A stretch of DNA of 64,000 bases, from NCBI GenBank assembly GCA_946811695.1, contig OX328124.1, positions 27,733,448-27,797,447 of the forward strand, in the 5' to 3' direction. The notes beneath the pieces are model-generated. The model had not been told where the DNA came from. It was given only the letters and a program-made list of their open reading frames with translations, and made no database searches. Origin of the DNA: Gonocerus acuteangulatus (Eukaryota; Arthropoda; Insecta; Hemiptera; Coreidae). Position numbers and translations under genes: made by a program. Below are positions 32,962 to 45,010 of the stretch, in pieces (position 1 is the stretch's first letter; each line of letters starts with the position of its first letter).

Positions 32962-33908
32962 TATTTATGAGATGTCAACATTTATTATTTCTCTTCAGAA
33001 TAATTTATAAAGGCAATCTTATCGTGTGGAACGACGCACAGTATTGCCGGTAGGGAAAAAAAAATCCCAAACCGTAGGTGTTTAATCGCTTTTGAAGTAA
33101 CATTTTTTTATGCTTAATTACTTGTAGAACACTGCTCTAATATTGCCTTCCATTTTGTTCCTAGTTCCAACTACAAAACACCTTTTTGTTGGCAATTTTT
33201 TCACGGTATAGAAATCTCACACTTTTTAGTGAAAAGTAAAACAATATTTTATATCACTTGTTTTATTGCTGAAAAACTGGTTTTACCCAGCGGGTCTGGT
33301 GTATAGATGTAGGTTTTAAACGATTTTTTTTTTTCAAAATGTACCACGAACCTGGTGCATTCAGGCTGTGAAGAAATTTGTAGTTTATGTGGAGTAGAAA
33401 AAAGCGGTACTGAGCTACGGTCTCGGCTCAGTTTTATCTTACTCGGCCGTATGTGTGCACAGCCTAATAAAAGGAACGTTCCAATTATCAATACGATTAT
33501 TTTACGAAAAAAACGACTTTACCGCTATTTTATGCAGAGAGTGGTTGAACATTTTCTGCTGGCAAGTAACTGATCATTTTCAATGAGATCCATGTACTAT
33601 CGCGTATCATACTATTAAATGTATTCGTTATAAGAGCAAATTTTAATTAAGAGTAATAAGTCGGGAACAGTTCGCAGTATTGGTTAGCTATTAATTTATT
33701 CCACTCAACTATCATAATATATTACTAAATTGAATACTTGCTGTTTTTTTTTGTTTTTTTTCTTTAAAAAATAAAACCCGTTTAACTTCCAGAAATTACA
33801 GATTTCTTGCCAAAATCCGGATTTTGGCATACTGTGCGTCTTGTGGTATGTACGACTAGAAAAGAAAATATAGTGATTAAGAGGCTGGGAATGGTTCATT
33901 CTCGACTT
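32962..33908. other. Intergenic stretch, nothing recognised
   Basis: Short overlapping frames on both strands at 33249-33573 are not supported by any family motif. Confidence 0.4.
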
Positions 33909-33983
33909 AATGTAAGCACATTGCAAACATTATAATGTAAGCACATTGCAAACATTATAATGTAAGCACATTGCAAACATTAT
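33909..33983. repeat. 25-bp tandem repeat, 3 exact copies
   Basis: Unit 'aatgtaagcacattgcaaac' + 'attat' at 33909, 33934 and 33959. Its last copy overlaps the target site of the LINE inserted next to it. Confidence 0.97.
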
Positions 33984-33987
33984 AACA

Positions 33988-34320
33988 TTAAGGACTTGTC
34001 CTAAATGCACCCGTAGCTATTCTCAAAGCAGTGTGGTGAATGGAGTTAAGAAGTTTGAGTGTACTGGGACTGGCGGACGAATAAGCAATACAACTGTAAT
34101 CCAGTAAAGACCTGGTGTAGGAACGATAAAAAGTAAGCATTAAACGTCTGTCAGCTCCCCACTTAGTGTTACTTAGAATTCTCAAAAAATTCAAACTTTT
34201 TTTGCATTTTTTAAGGAGTTCCTTTAGGTGGGGTACCCATGTTAACTTCTTGTCAAATTTCAGGCCTAGAAAAGTGAGGAAATCTGAGGGTTGGATGGCT
34301 GTGTTATTTAAAGTAAGGTA
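33988..34320 (-). pseudogene. LINE reverse transcriptase fragment (jockey-like), thumb/connection region
   Basis: The minus-strand frame includes 'FLGLKFDKKLTWVPHLKEL', 'CKKSLNFLRILS', 'WGADRRLML', 'SLLDYSCIAYSSAS' and 'HHTALRIATGAFRTSP'. This series (FLGLxFDxKLTW / LNxLRxLSxxxWGAD / RSxLDYGCxxYxSA / HxxALRxxxGAFRTSP) is diagnostic for the C-terminal side of the RT domain of jockey-type LINEs. About 110 residues, open throughout, but the catalytic boxes lie outside and are absent. Confidence 0.92.
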
Positions 34321-34337
34321 TATTATGCTATATTTTG

Positions 34338-34510
34338 TGTATATATGTATGTGTGTATATGTATGCATGTATGTGTATGTGTATGTACATATATATATAT
34401 GTATGTATGTATGTACGTGTGTGTGTGTGTGTATATATGTATATGTATGTGTGTGTGTGTGTGTATATTTATATGTGTATAATGTTTGTATATATATATG
34501 TATATATCTT
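34338..34510. repeat. (TG)n/(TATG)n/(TA)n mixed simple repeat
   Basis: Interleaved TATG, TG and TA units inside the LINE insertion, between the inverted RT part and the 3' end. Confidence 0.9.
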
Positions 34511-34649
34511 ATTTAAGTATAAATGTTAACTGTATCAAAGTGTAAAAAAATTGTATATATTTTATAATCTGTATTAGGGCTCATAGCCATAGTTGCGGAG
34601 CTCTTATAATGAAATAAATAAAAAAAAAAAAAAAACATTATAATATCGT

Positions 34650-35156
34650 CGTATTATAGCAACGAAAACATACCGCAAATACGTGAACAAAATTAGAACA
34701 TCTTACAATTCGAAACGACGAATAAATTTAAAGGTCACTATTTAAACTTGTAATAAATTTTATAATGTGCTATTTGGTATAAAAAGTAAGTGAGGAGGAA
34801 TAATGCTGCGGTTTGATAGAGACAAATAGAAGACTGCCACATGATACCGAGGGCTGGGTTACACTCATCCTATTACACCATATACCATTTCAATCTAGTT
34901 AAATTAATAACACTTGAGCAACATTTTTTTAAAATTAAATTAACAAATTGAAAATCTACTTTCATTTACTTATAAAACTTTGTTGTCTTGAACACACATG
35001 AGCAAAGAATAGGTATGGGTTTTGAAGGATTCATCTACTTGCTATAAGGGCACGGTTATTGAAAGTCATAAGGGAGGTCCCCAAAGTAGTGATTAAGCTT
35101 TAAGGTACTTATATGAAATTGGATTCTGAGCAATAAAGTAATCAATTTGGGTCCGA
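34650..35156. other. AT-rich intergenic stretch
   Basis: Nothing recognised. Confidence 0.4.
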
Positions 35157-35673
35157 AAGTCCTTCCTGGAGGCGCTGGAGCTAAAACACCTTCTAAAACC
35201 ACGTTTTTCAGACTCCAAATACCGGTAACTTTTCAACATGTGGTGTTAGGGAAAAACGTACAAATCCCGGAAATTGGAGAGTCTTTTGGTCTATCTTTAA
35301 TAATTATTGTTTTTCCAGCATTGGTAAAAGAGGGGAAAACACTATTCATTGAAGATATACCAAACTTATCTCCAGTCTCTGTGATGCAAAACTAGATTCC
35401 TTGATAACACAATGTGCAGAATTTAGTGGCCTAACACCACATCTTGAGAAGTTACCAGAACTTGGAGTTTGCTGTTTTTCCAGCATTGGTAAAAGAGGGG
35501 AAAACACTATTCATTGAAGATATACCAAACTTATCTCCAGTCTCTGTGATGCAAAACTAGATTCCTTGGTAACACAATGTGCAGAATTTAGTGGCCTAAC
35601 ACCACATCTTGAGAAGTTACCAGAACTTGGAGTTTGCTGTTTTTTTGGCGCCAGAGCCTCCAGAAAGCATTTA
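35157..35673. mobile_element. Inverted-repeat element with an internal 165-bp duplication
   Basis: The ends 'tcctggaggcgctggagc' and 'ggcgccagagcctccaga' are inverted, and further in 'ggtaacttttcaacatgtgg' is matched by the complement of 'accacatcttgagaagttac', so arms extend about 100 bp. The segment 35311-35475 is repeated at 35476-35640 ('ttttccagcattggtaaaag'), almost without change, so the right-arm landmark occurs twice. No transposase. An 82-codon frame across the left arm is not a gene. Confidence 0.7.
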
Positions 35674-36630
35674 TATCCCCCCTGCTCCCCTATATATAGG
35701 TTTTTACGGCTCCACCTATTTGCTGAAGTTTTTTTTTAAGAAGCATTCATTTTGAGAGCAGCTCTATGTGCTTCCCTATGTAAAGCTTCTCATAAACATC
35801 TCGGAGAAATTAAGCATGCTACAAGAATGGTCAAGCAGTATAAGACCAAATAGATAGAAAAAATTCGATTTGAAATATTGTGAACTATTTTTACTATTTA
35901 GAGATAAATAATATTTCAAAATCATTTCTAATAAAAAATATTTCAAGGCAAGATATTTGTCCTTGTCGAGCATATAGCGAATCTGATAACAAGAATTTCC
36001 TGCGGAACAAGCGTTTTTTCAAGGGAATTACGAAACCCAATCGACACTTGATTATGAAATATTTTCAAATTAATACCTATATAATTAAATATCATTATTA
36101 TAATATAATTATTATGAAAATAATATTTGTTAAAATAGTATGTAAATTTTTTGATAAGAAACTACGGACTGCTTATTATTCACAAACTAATATGGTTATT
36201 TGGGAATAACACATTTTTTTTTGTCAAATAAAACCGACCGCTTAAAATATTTTCACCACTCACATTTCTACTAACACAACTAATTTTATATAGAAATATA
36301 AATTCATACTTATACAGATTTAAACTCAAGCATAAACTCATTCAATATCCGAATGCACACAAACTTAACATTTACAAAAACATTTAAAAAAATATATTAT
36401 ACACTGGCCAATCAGCCCAAAAAAAGGCTTGATTTGTCTATTTTTTAAATAAAATAGCCAAAAATATTTACCACCTGACAGAAGAATGGAGATTATTGTC
36501 TGATAAGAGCATACCCCATTAATATTTTGAATAAATTTGAAATTTCTTTAATTTTGTTGAATTAATTAGAATTGTTTTGTTTTTTCGTAAAAACAAATTG
36601 GAAAAACTGTACTCAATAATGTAACTTATA
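35674..36630. other. Very AT-rich intergenic stretch
   Basis: No signal; frames at 35776-36209 reflect low stop density by chance and have no motif. Confidence 0.4.
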
Positions 36631-37068
36631 TGAGGACCCCAGAGGTCTAAGTAACAAACTCAATTTTTTGAGGAAAGTGGAGTCAAAGATGAAAATGTGT
36701 GGTTATAGCAAAAACTAGATTTTTTCAGTTCCGATCAAACTAGACGAATCCTAAAGTCCTTAGCTGTTTATTATCGATGATACATAATAGGTACATCATC
36801 CGGTTTATGATTAATATGCAAAAGAATTGGCGCATCCGCATATAGACCCCTTAATTTCCTTCTTGACTTAATATTACAAAAGTGACAATACTCAAGAGAA
36901 CACAAACTAGGTGGTAGCAACTGTCAAGAAAATCACTTGGATCTCTTTACCACTCGCTAGATTACTGTATTCACAACCCGTATCCTACTATCCCGTATTC
37001 CTAATCCCTGTATCTAACTCATTTTTTTCAAAAATGTTCTTTAGATCCCCTGACTTCCGAGGCCCACA
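36631..37068. mobile_element. MITE family M1, copy 2 (~438 bp)
   Basis: Second copy of the 28355-28765 element, in the same orientation, with scattered substitutions and a longer segment near 36975-37015 ('ttcacaacccgtatcctact'). Confidence 0.75.
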
Positions 37069-38539
37069 AATATTATAATTAAAAATGTTTAAACGTCTCA
37101 GCTTCTAAATGTAAGTAGTTTTGAAGTGAAGAATGCCTTTTTCTCCGTTTTAATATCTTAAAAATAAGAAATCTTTGGGTGTTAACTCACAAAAATTGAA
37201 AAAAAAAAAAAAAAAAAATGGGATGTATATAAAAACCAGATATTCATTTGTGGTAATAAATTTGTACATTCATTGCATGAACATTTTAATTTACAATACT
37301 CGTTTACACTAGTAATGATTAAATATCAATTCCCGTTAATTAAAAATTTACTTTTTTCCAAAATTCCTCCCATAATTTCCGGTCAAGTGGCCTATGACAT
37401 CATTCTGTTACACGAAATTTGTAGACTCGCAGCTATGTAACATTTTTATGTAAAAAAAAAAAAAAAAAAAAATGAATTATGAATGAATGAAAAAAACAAC
37501 TTATTTTCTGGCAAATTTTAGTCCCTAAAGAATAACAACAAAACCCCAACTAAAAACAACATGAACAATAAAATTAGAATACATAACTAATAAAAAAAAA
37601 TAGAGAACGAATGTGGAGAGATTATGGAATAAGGGGATAAGTAAGAGAGGAGAAATGAACCAATATAAACCGAGAAATTAACAAAAATATAAACCATATA
37701 ACAAATATTTCCAAATAAACAAAACGAAAAAGTGCGAGCAAAAATAAAAGAATAAAATATAAAAATATGTTTATCTAAGTAATATTCCAATGATAGTAGA
37801 TTCTTCTAGAGAAAATAAAGGTATATAAAATATAAGTAGTTTATGAATGAGTTAACTAATTAAGTTAGTTTTAGAATTAAATTACTGACTTTGGAGTCGA
37901 TTAACACTGAAACTACAGAACTAACATATTACCATGTTTCAGCTTGCATCATACCAAGTATACGTTAATACTTAATCCAAAAGTGCGAAAAATCATATGA
38001 GGAAATTATGAACTATTATAGGCAGTTTATGTGGCCAAATTTCATTATTAGATGGTTTATCAGAAAAATTGAATAATAAGTCTGAAATATGAGCCTTTTG
38101 AAGACGAAAAAAACAAGGATACGTTTAGATGTGCGTGGCTACACGCCTGTCAGTTCAAGACTTTTATTCAGTGGATATTTTACTCGGTTTGAAATTCGAT
38201 ATTATACCGCCGACGGGTCCACGGCTTCATTAGGCTTTCGTGGTGTTATTACGTAGCCAAATTCCCAGAAGTATAAAAAAAATAGATTGGCGAATTATAT
38301 TTTGGTTGAAATCGCATATAAGAGGTTCATGGAATTCGTTAAATCGGATTCCTGTGGCTTGAGTTTCACGTTTCATCAGTGGATCTACAATGTGAAAATA
38401 TATTGGTTAATTAGATCAAGACATGAAATGTTTTGCTACTTCCTTCTCTTTTTTTTTTTTTTGAGATGATCTAAATCGAACCTTTTCCTTCTCTGTAGAT
38501 ATTTTAGATTTACTACTCACTATTGTTTTGGAGTTGGCT
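37069..38539. other. AT-rich intergenic stretch with two poly(A) runs
   Basis: Poly(A) at about 37199-37218 and 37452-37471. No exon or element ends recognised. 38120-38260 is somewhat more GC-rich but unassigned. Confidence 0.4.
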
Positions 38540-39143
38540 CCGCCGATGCATCACCTACATCAGCCTTCAAACAGAATTTAATGCATTCAATAGAGCAAGA
38601 TGTTGTAGAACTTTTGGATGCTTCAACTTCCTGGGAAATATTATCTTTAGGGATACTATCAGTTGGTCCTGTTGACCTTCAGTTAGAAATTTCGATTTTT
38701 TTTGTCAATTTTTCTTGCAGCTAGAGCTTTATGTTGTAATTTCTCGTCTTCTCCGAAAATCTTTGAAGGTATTATAAGTAGCTGCTCCTGTAGAGACTTG
38801 AGATGTTCCTTTATGAGCTCCAGTTTGAAGTCTTGATTTCTTGGATCTTCTAGCCTAATAAGCGATCAAAAAGTGGCTTCAAAATCCTAAAAAATCCTTA
38901 ATAAATTTATCAGGATCTCTGTTTTAGTTCGCGAGCTACAAAAAAAAAGTTGTGTCGCCGATCCCTAATCATCGGGTGATCCTTGTACTTGCGTTTTTTT
39001 ATTATTTTTCAGCCAACATCACAACACAAGTGTATCGTCGTCTGAATCAATCACAAAACTGATGGAAAACAGTTTATTCTGTGTGCACGCTTTAATGAAA
39101 TAGGTTTCAAGAAACCGGTTTCTCCACTGTGCACAGGGCCTTA
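38540..39143 (-). mobile_element. PIF/Harbinger remnant (one end visible)
   Basis: The right end, read inward on the minus strand, is 'GGCCCTGTGCACAGTGGAGA' followed by 'aaccggtttcttgaaacc', preceded by TAA (TTA at 39144-39146 region on plus). This resembles the end of the 59710-60292 element ('ggcgcggtgcacactgcaga', 'gggtttcaagaaa'). Inside, a minus-strand piece reads 'LKSLQEQLLIIPSKIFGED' and 'LQHKALAARKIDKKNRNF', like the charged C-terminal part of the MADF/Myb-like second protein of Harbinger elements. The other end was not found. Confidence 0.5.
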
Positions 39144-39379
39144 GAAGTCTTAGCAATCACATGTTCTGAGACATTGCATAGTACAAAGCGATGACAATCG
39201 AATTTGTGGAGCTGGCTTTGCATTTTCCCATATTTTGTCAAGAAGGTCACATTTTCCTTGATGAAATAGGAGTTCACATAAATGCAATGAATCTGAGGCA
39301 AGTTCTTGGACACATAGTTGAAAAATTCTTTGCCGAAATAAATATCTACTTTTCTGCCTATAATCCATGCAAAGAAGAA

Positions 39380-39720
39380 AGAAGTCCCAGTGCACTGTCA
39401 GATGAAAATGTAACGCCGATCCAGAGTCCTCTTCACTACACCACCAACTCAATTAAATGCACCATTTCCGTGGAAATACGCAAAGAAGTCCCAGTGCACT
39501 GTCAGATGAAAATGTAACGCCGATCCAGGCAGTCCTCTTCACTACACCACCAACTCCATTAAATGCACCATTTCCGTGGAAATACGCAAAGAAGTCCCAG
39601 TGCACTGTCAGATGAAAATGTAACGCCGATCCAGGCAGTCCTCTTCACTACACCACCAACTCAATTAAATGCACCATTTCCGTGGAAATCCGCAAAGAAG
39701 TCCCAGTGCACTGCAAATGA
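39380..39720. repeat. ~107-bp tandem repeat, three-plus copies
   Basis: 'agaagtcccagtgcactgtc' recurs at about 39380, 39485, 39592 and 39698, with 'gaaaatgtaacgccgatcca' and 'gcaccatttccgtggaaat' in each unit. Copies are nearly identical. Frames of 60-108 codons on both strands are created by the repeat. Confidence 0.93.
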
Positions 39721-41041
39721 AAATCCGCATCAAAGAAACAGATTAGACAGAGTATAGAAGTTACATAAAATTGAATCCAATGATTTATGACTATAAGAGC
39801 AGTGTAACGGGTGTTACTACCAAAATACATAAACTATATTGCACCCATTACACTGCAAAACAGTCACAAATAGTACACTTCAAAATATTTTTTTTTGAAA
39901 TTGAAGAAAATCAAAACCAACCTTTGATTACTTATGGACGTTTATCTGGTTTGATTAACAAATTCAATACATGCACTTTAATACCTTTTCTGTAACGGGT
40001 GCAACATGCACTTACAACATAATCAATTCAATTTTCTGGAATAATGCTTTAACAAATTTGGGGGAAAACACATGAAAATGATTTAAAAGTTTTTAAATAT
40101 TACCCCCATAAAAAACGAAGACCGACATTTCACATCTCACGTCGTTTCCACCTCAAAATCGGATTCTCTTTCCTATATATTGGAAGGAACGAAACATGCT
40201 AAATAAAAATTGACAGTATATAATAGGATTTATGAAAAAATGAATGTTTTTGTCCTGTGTATTTTCGTCATGTTGAATGTGGGTATGGGAACGAATTGGA
40301 ACATGCACATCGGTAAAGCGTGACATTTCGTTTTTCCTCAGTCACAGCGTGACTTCCGCTATCCTTCAATTCACTTCTTAGCTTTAAAATTCAACCCAAA
40401 GGTCTGAATAAGTGTCGAAAGTTATTGTTTGAGTTTTTTATGATCAAAATTAGTAGAATTTATATTAATTCGTGAAATTGTACAAATGTAATACGAATTT
40501 ACTCTTCTCAATGTCGTTTAACAGTCAGACAAAACTGTAGCTCATTATTCACTGTGACGGGGCAAGTCTTGTCCCAATCGTGACGTGGAATTCCATATTG
40601 AATCAAGCATCAGGATTAGAATTGAATTACCTAAATCAGTAATTTTTATGGAACTTCATTTCCTAAAATTGGCGATTAACTTCGAAAATTGAGAGGTTAT
40701 TGGCGAAGGAACTGTGTGTTCTTCGGACATCAAATTCGGTTCCTCTTGGGATAAACATTTTAACGTAAGTGATTTTTAGTACCAAGTATCGATGAACATT
40801 GGAAGAATGAAACAAAATTGTTTTAACCTCAATATCTGCATGCATTTGTTATTCAGATGATTGTCACAAGTGATTGTGAACAAACAAGAGTTTTGGGTTG
40901 TCCAGCTAAAAATCTATTTTTGTGGATGGTTGAGCTTGAACATAAATGCATATGAATTTTTTGATTTCAATATTGACTCAACCATCAGAATTAGAAGTGA
41001 ATTCCCCAAATCTGTCATTTTCGTGAATTTTGATTTATTAT

Positions 41042-41215
41042 TATTTAAATTTTAAAGTCCCTTTTGAATTAACTCAAAATTTTAGTGCGGGTTAGCTATA
41101 AGTCACCACATTTTGCTAGCCAGAATAGGGCTTATGCCTTTTCTTTTTTCCAAAGAAAAGCCGCCAAGCCTCGTGGAAATCGAACCCACGACCCTTAACA
41201 CGGAATTTACTGAAT
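41042..41215 (-). mobile_element. SINE family S3, copy on the minus strand
   Basis: On the minus strand a B-box-like 'gtcgtgggttcgatttcc' is followed by 'aaaagaaaaggcataagccc', 'attctggctagcaaaatgtg' and 'actatagctaacccgc' (approximate), matching 50324-50497. Confidence 0.65.
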
Positions 41216-41952
41216 ATTGGTGGTTTCCTTTGAAATGCGTGTTTGTGGTTGGGATGCTAACTAAATCCGTGAATTGTAACAAGAATTTAGTGTTAAATAA
41301 TCAAAAATGTGTTCCTTGTACAACAAATTTTGTCCGCTATCGTTCCTTACAATGTCGATGTATGTACTTACATTTGAGCGTAATTTAATTTATTTAGGGT
41401 CGATGAAAATTTAAAGAATTAAACAATTTATTTCTTTAGTTTAACCTGAATACTTGCAGTCCATTATTATTCTGATGATAAGTCGTAAGAGTGATTGCTA
41501 AGGAACAATGGTTTTGGATAATCCAGCTAAAAGTTGTACAATCTTGGAGAATGTTTGAACTCAAACATTCATATATATAAAATTTGGGCGACCGATATTT
41601 CCGTGTCCTATAGGTTCGTGTCCTGTTGATTGCGTTATATATGGATGGTCACAGGAAATAAATTGGTTAGTTCAAAGTCCCAACTTTCCAGAGCAGCTCT
41701 TTAAGAGAGAATTTTACACAGAAAACATGCTATTTTCGGAGATGGAAAGAATCCCACATATTTTTAAGTCTCAAACGACCAAGGCTGTGAGATAGTGACT
41801 TCTTTACACTATCCATAAGTGTTAGGAGATAATCGTAAAGCACGTAAGTTGTTTTGCCCATTTTTTGACTTACCAAATTATTCCCTGTGATCATCCATAT
41901 AGTTTAGCATTTTCCAGCTAAAAATCGGGCTATTTAGGTGAATGTTTGAACT

Positions 41953-41955
<3 letters not shown>

Positions 41956-42021
<66 letters not shown>
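41956..42021. repeat. (CA)n(TA)n microsatellite
   Basis: About 14 CA and 19 TA units. Confidence 0.95.
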
Positions 42022-42024
<3 letters not shown>

Positions 42025-42354
42025 TTTCTTTTCGACGCCTCTTGATTGCATTATGTATAGTTTTCCTCCCTGCAAGGAAGGGAAGTAATGTGCTCTGTAT
42101 CATTGTCAGATCCGAAAAATTTGGGCGACCTAATTGCATATCTTTCTTGATTTGCTGACTCAATTTGGACTTTGGAATCCATTTGTTCTAAGAATGCCAG
42201 TCGGATTCGAGCAAACCTTAGCCCCACTTGAGCCTGAAGGAGGAGTGGGGACGCTCGGGTGGATCGCGCTAGGCTGGTCACTGACCTGCCACAACCTCGC
42301 CATCTCCCCTTCCCTTACCTACCTCAACACTGCCTCTCTCGCCGCCTTTCCTAG

Positions 42355-42423
42355 GTCAGTGTCTACGCCGGTCTCTTCTCTCCCGACATCATCATCATCT
42401 ACTCGACGAGTAAGCTGATGAAG
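42355..42423 (+). CDS. Candidate internal coding exon of an unidentified (membrane-type?) gene
   Basis: Seen: a long pyrimidine tract (about 42303-42352) ending 'gcctttcctAG', then 69 bases, then 'GTAAGC'. In one frame the 69 bases give 23 sense codons: VSVYAGLFSPDIIIIYSTS then KLMK. Codons are strongly C/G-ending (TAC, CTC, TTC, GAC, ATC x4, AAG, CTG), unlike the AT-rich surroundings. The local region 42180-42560 is the most GC-rich unique DNA in the window. The peptide has a hydrophobic core that could be part of a membrane segment. No other exon of the gene was found in the window, and I do not recognise the protein. A frame through the pyrimidine tract (42134-42418) is probably not the real one. 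Confidence 0.4.
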
Positions 42424-42997
42424 GTAAGCCACTCACTGGTAGTTGTGTCTTGCTGTCTTACGCCATTTTTTCGGCTCCGTTTCCGAAGCGCGTTTAATCA
42501 AGGACCGCCGATAAAAATAGAAGCCGAATTGAGGTCATCCGCCTCGAAGCGCGAATTCCAACGGCTTTAAAACCGATTTCATACTCAGCCTTCTACACCC
42601 AGTGCCTTGGGTTGTAGAAAAACCCAATTCTCTGGCCATAACTACAAACACAATATCATCAAGGTAAAAGCAACTTCCACCAAAGGAGAATCCATTGTGA
42701 ATTCCTTGTATTAGCAAGTTTCATTTCAGTTTAAAACAACTAATGAAAATCCTCATTTCTTGCTTACTTATATACATATAAACACACACTTTTGTATTTT
42801 TATTTAATTGGCTTGACAAATTACTATAGCCACGTATTTTTGTTCATTCAAGTATTTCTTAGCAACAAGCATAACCTTCGACAATGAACGTTAATATTAC
42901 TTGCTGTTACCTAAAGGCAATACATTAGGATTTCTCTTTTTATTTTTTAATTATCCTTTTTTTCCCCAAAAAAGGAAAGAATTCTGAGGTCAGTCTT

Positions 42998-43086
42998 ATT
43001 TCAAGGTTAAATTGGTGCGATCTATTCCTCAGACCTTAAATAATGTAAGGCCTGAGGAATAGATCACACCAATTTAACCTTGAAAT
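42998..43086. repeat. 41-bp near-perfect hairpin (short loop)
   Basis: 'atttcaaggttaaattggtg' continuing 'cgatctattcctcagacctta' pairs with the complementary arm ending at 43086; two mismatches in about 41 positions and a 7-base loop. It could be a tiny MITE or the transcript could fold like a microRNA precursor; strand cannot be told. Confidence 0.85.
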
Positions 43087-44457
43087 TAGGATTTCTCGTT
43101 ACCTTTGTTCGCTCAATGGTTTCATGGATAATTCTCTAAATATTTTCCACTCATTAAACTGTATGATTTATATTTATTTCTGTCAAATGAAAGGTTTTCA
43201 GAAGTCATCTTCGACAACTGAAGTATCTCATGTTTCAACTTAAGAAGTAGTTTTTCTTGGGTACATTCAGTGTTAAGTTATTAAAATTTGCTTCCAATAA
43301 CATTACACATTGTTTGATACTAACCAAAATCTGCATTAGTAGGTTTTACCTTATAGTATATTTCAGAAATGGTTCTCTATCAATTTGGAAATCTCTTCAC
43401 GTGGCATTTCTTTTTTAATATCTAATTGAAATTAGTTTTAAGTAGGTTTACTTATTAATTAGGAACTCAAATTTGGATAATTTTATTGTTCATTTGAAAC
43501 ATTTTTTAGCTTTGGTGTGATATATTTGCTAGGAATGCTGAGGTGGATGGAAAGCTTCTGCCACGTCGACACTGTAGCTCCCTCATTGCTATGCTTCTCT
43601 CTTACTCTATAGCGTAATTTATGTATGCGTGCGTATTACGATTAATCATAATAAATTATGCAACTCTGTATGCGTTAGATTATTAATATTATCATACGCA
43701 CATTTTTTTCCTTTTATTCATTCATGAGTGTCATATTTTTATTCAAGAGAAATATTAAGTATGTATTAATCCACTGATTATATGCTGTATTACATTTTAA
43801 TATTTAATTAATTGACAAGAATAAAAGAAAGTAGGTGTCTTTCGAATAGTAAGGTTATGTTTTGCGCAAGCAGAGAAGGAAAATGGCGCCCCACCTCGTC
43901 ATGTTTTATTTCGGGGGCGCAGGCCCTTGACCGCATTTCATTATTCAAGGAAATTACTGCTTATTTTAGCACAGCTATGTCGTCAACAATTGTTGAATAT
44001 CAGCTATTATTCGGTTAGTATTGATTTATTCAAATATCTTTCTTCTGGCTCACTATTCTAGATTTGAATAATAATCATTTATTTTCCGACCTTTTTATTC
44101 TATTCTAATGTATATTATAGTTTTACTGAATAGCAATTGACATCTATCGTTTCTATGACTGTTTTGACTTTATTTGTACCATGTCTTCATACAAGTCTTC
44201 TGCTTTTCACAGCAATTAGAAACCATTTTATTCAAACGTTTTTTATAGAAGTGTAAATCTGTTATAAATTCTTAACCAGCTAGAACTGAAGGCTATGATT
44301 TTATCATACCGTACCAAAATCAGATATTTTATACCTTTATAAAATAAATCGACTGATATTTTAAAAATAAAGCCTTCTCCTTCTCTACAAACTATTTTTA
44401 TTCTACAAAAACAAAGAAACTTTATTAAAACAAAATTAATGAAATATTAAACATTAT

Positions 44458-44458
<1 letters not shown>
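43087..44458. other. AT-rich intergenic stretch
   Basis: No firm feature. 43860-43935 is more GC-rich ('aaaatggcgccccacctcgt', 'tcgggggcgcaggcccttga') but lies in a frame without recognisable motif. Confidence 0.4.

Positions 44459-44532
<74 letters not shown>
44459..44532. repeat. Poly(A) run of ~74 bases
   Basis: Uninterrupted A. It is followed by 'tcagcagggcatc', and no retroelement body was recognised to its left, so origin as a LINE/SINE tail is not shown. Confidence 0.95.
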
Positions 44533-44535
<3 letters not shown>

Positions 44536-45010
44536 GCAGGGCATCTAAACCAATGAATATATATTATATTATATTTTCCCTACATTTGTCGTTTTAGGAC
44601 ATTTTCGGACAATGAAATCAATCAATGACGAATTCAGTCTCTCAAATCAGTCAAGATTTGATTTTTAATGTGAGACCTCTAAAATACATTTATTGAGCAA
44701 CCGTATGCGTTCAGGGCTACTGTTTGATCCTCAGTGCCCATCAGATGTTTAATCAATTAAAGTATATCCTTGTCCCATTAAAATTATGTAATATAGTAAG
44801 AAATGCGATAAGAAAAAAATGTCAGCATTATGTAACTCTCAGTACAATTTATCGTATTCTTAAAAAAAATATATAAAATTCGTGATCATTCAAAACATAA
44901 TATGTTTTCATGACATTGTGAAAAAAAAATATTTTTTTTATTACTGATAAAGAAACACAATTTTATTGCTTTGAACGAAATAAATTTTTCTTTTTTATCT
45001 ATTTATTTTT

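Larger units (their letters stand above)
33986..34632 (+). mobile_element. LINE insertion with inverted 5' portion (twin priming)
   Basis: An 11-bp duplication AAACATTATAA flanks it (33975-33985 and 34633-34643). The right part is a plus-strand LINE 3' end ('ctgtattagggctcatagcc', 'agttgcggagctcttataat', 'aaataaat' and poly(A)). The left part, however, encodes reverse transcriptase on the minus strand. A plus-strand tail joined to an inverted internal segment within one target-site duplication is what twin priming produces during LINE insertion. Confidence 0.8.
40400..42120. repeat. Degenerate long tandem repeats
   Basis: Blocks recur at intervals of roughly 380-650 bp: 'catcaggattagaattgaat' (about 40609) and 'catcagaattagaagtgaat' (about 40983); 'gttgtccagctaaaaatc' (about 40897), 'aatccagctaaaag' (about 41519) and 'ttccagctaaaaatc' (about 41912); 'aatgtttgaactcaaac' (41556 and 41940). 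It looks like an old array of a few-hundred-bp unit, later cut by a SINE and microsatellites. Confidence 0.6.

Noticed and set aside
39107..39452. Three overlapping frames of 68-108 codons on both strands
   Set aside because: They shadow each other across a Harbinger end and the 107-bp repeat; none has a recognised motif.
42535..42717. Minus-strand frame with 'FYLDDIVFVV', resembling a reverse-transcriptase YLDD box
   Set aside because: No neighbouring RT motifs before or after, and what follows does not match any RT family; four residues can match by chance.
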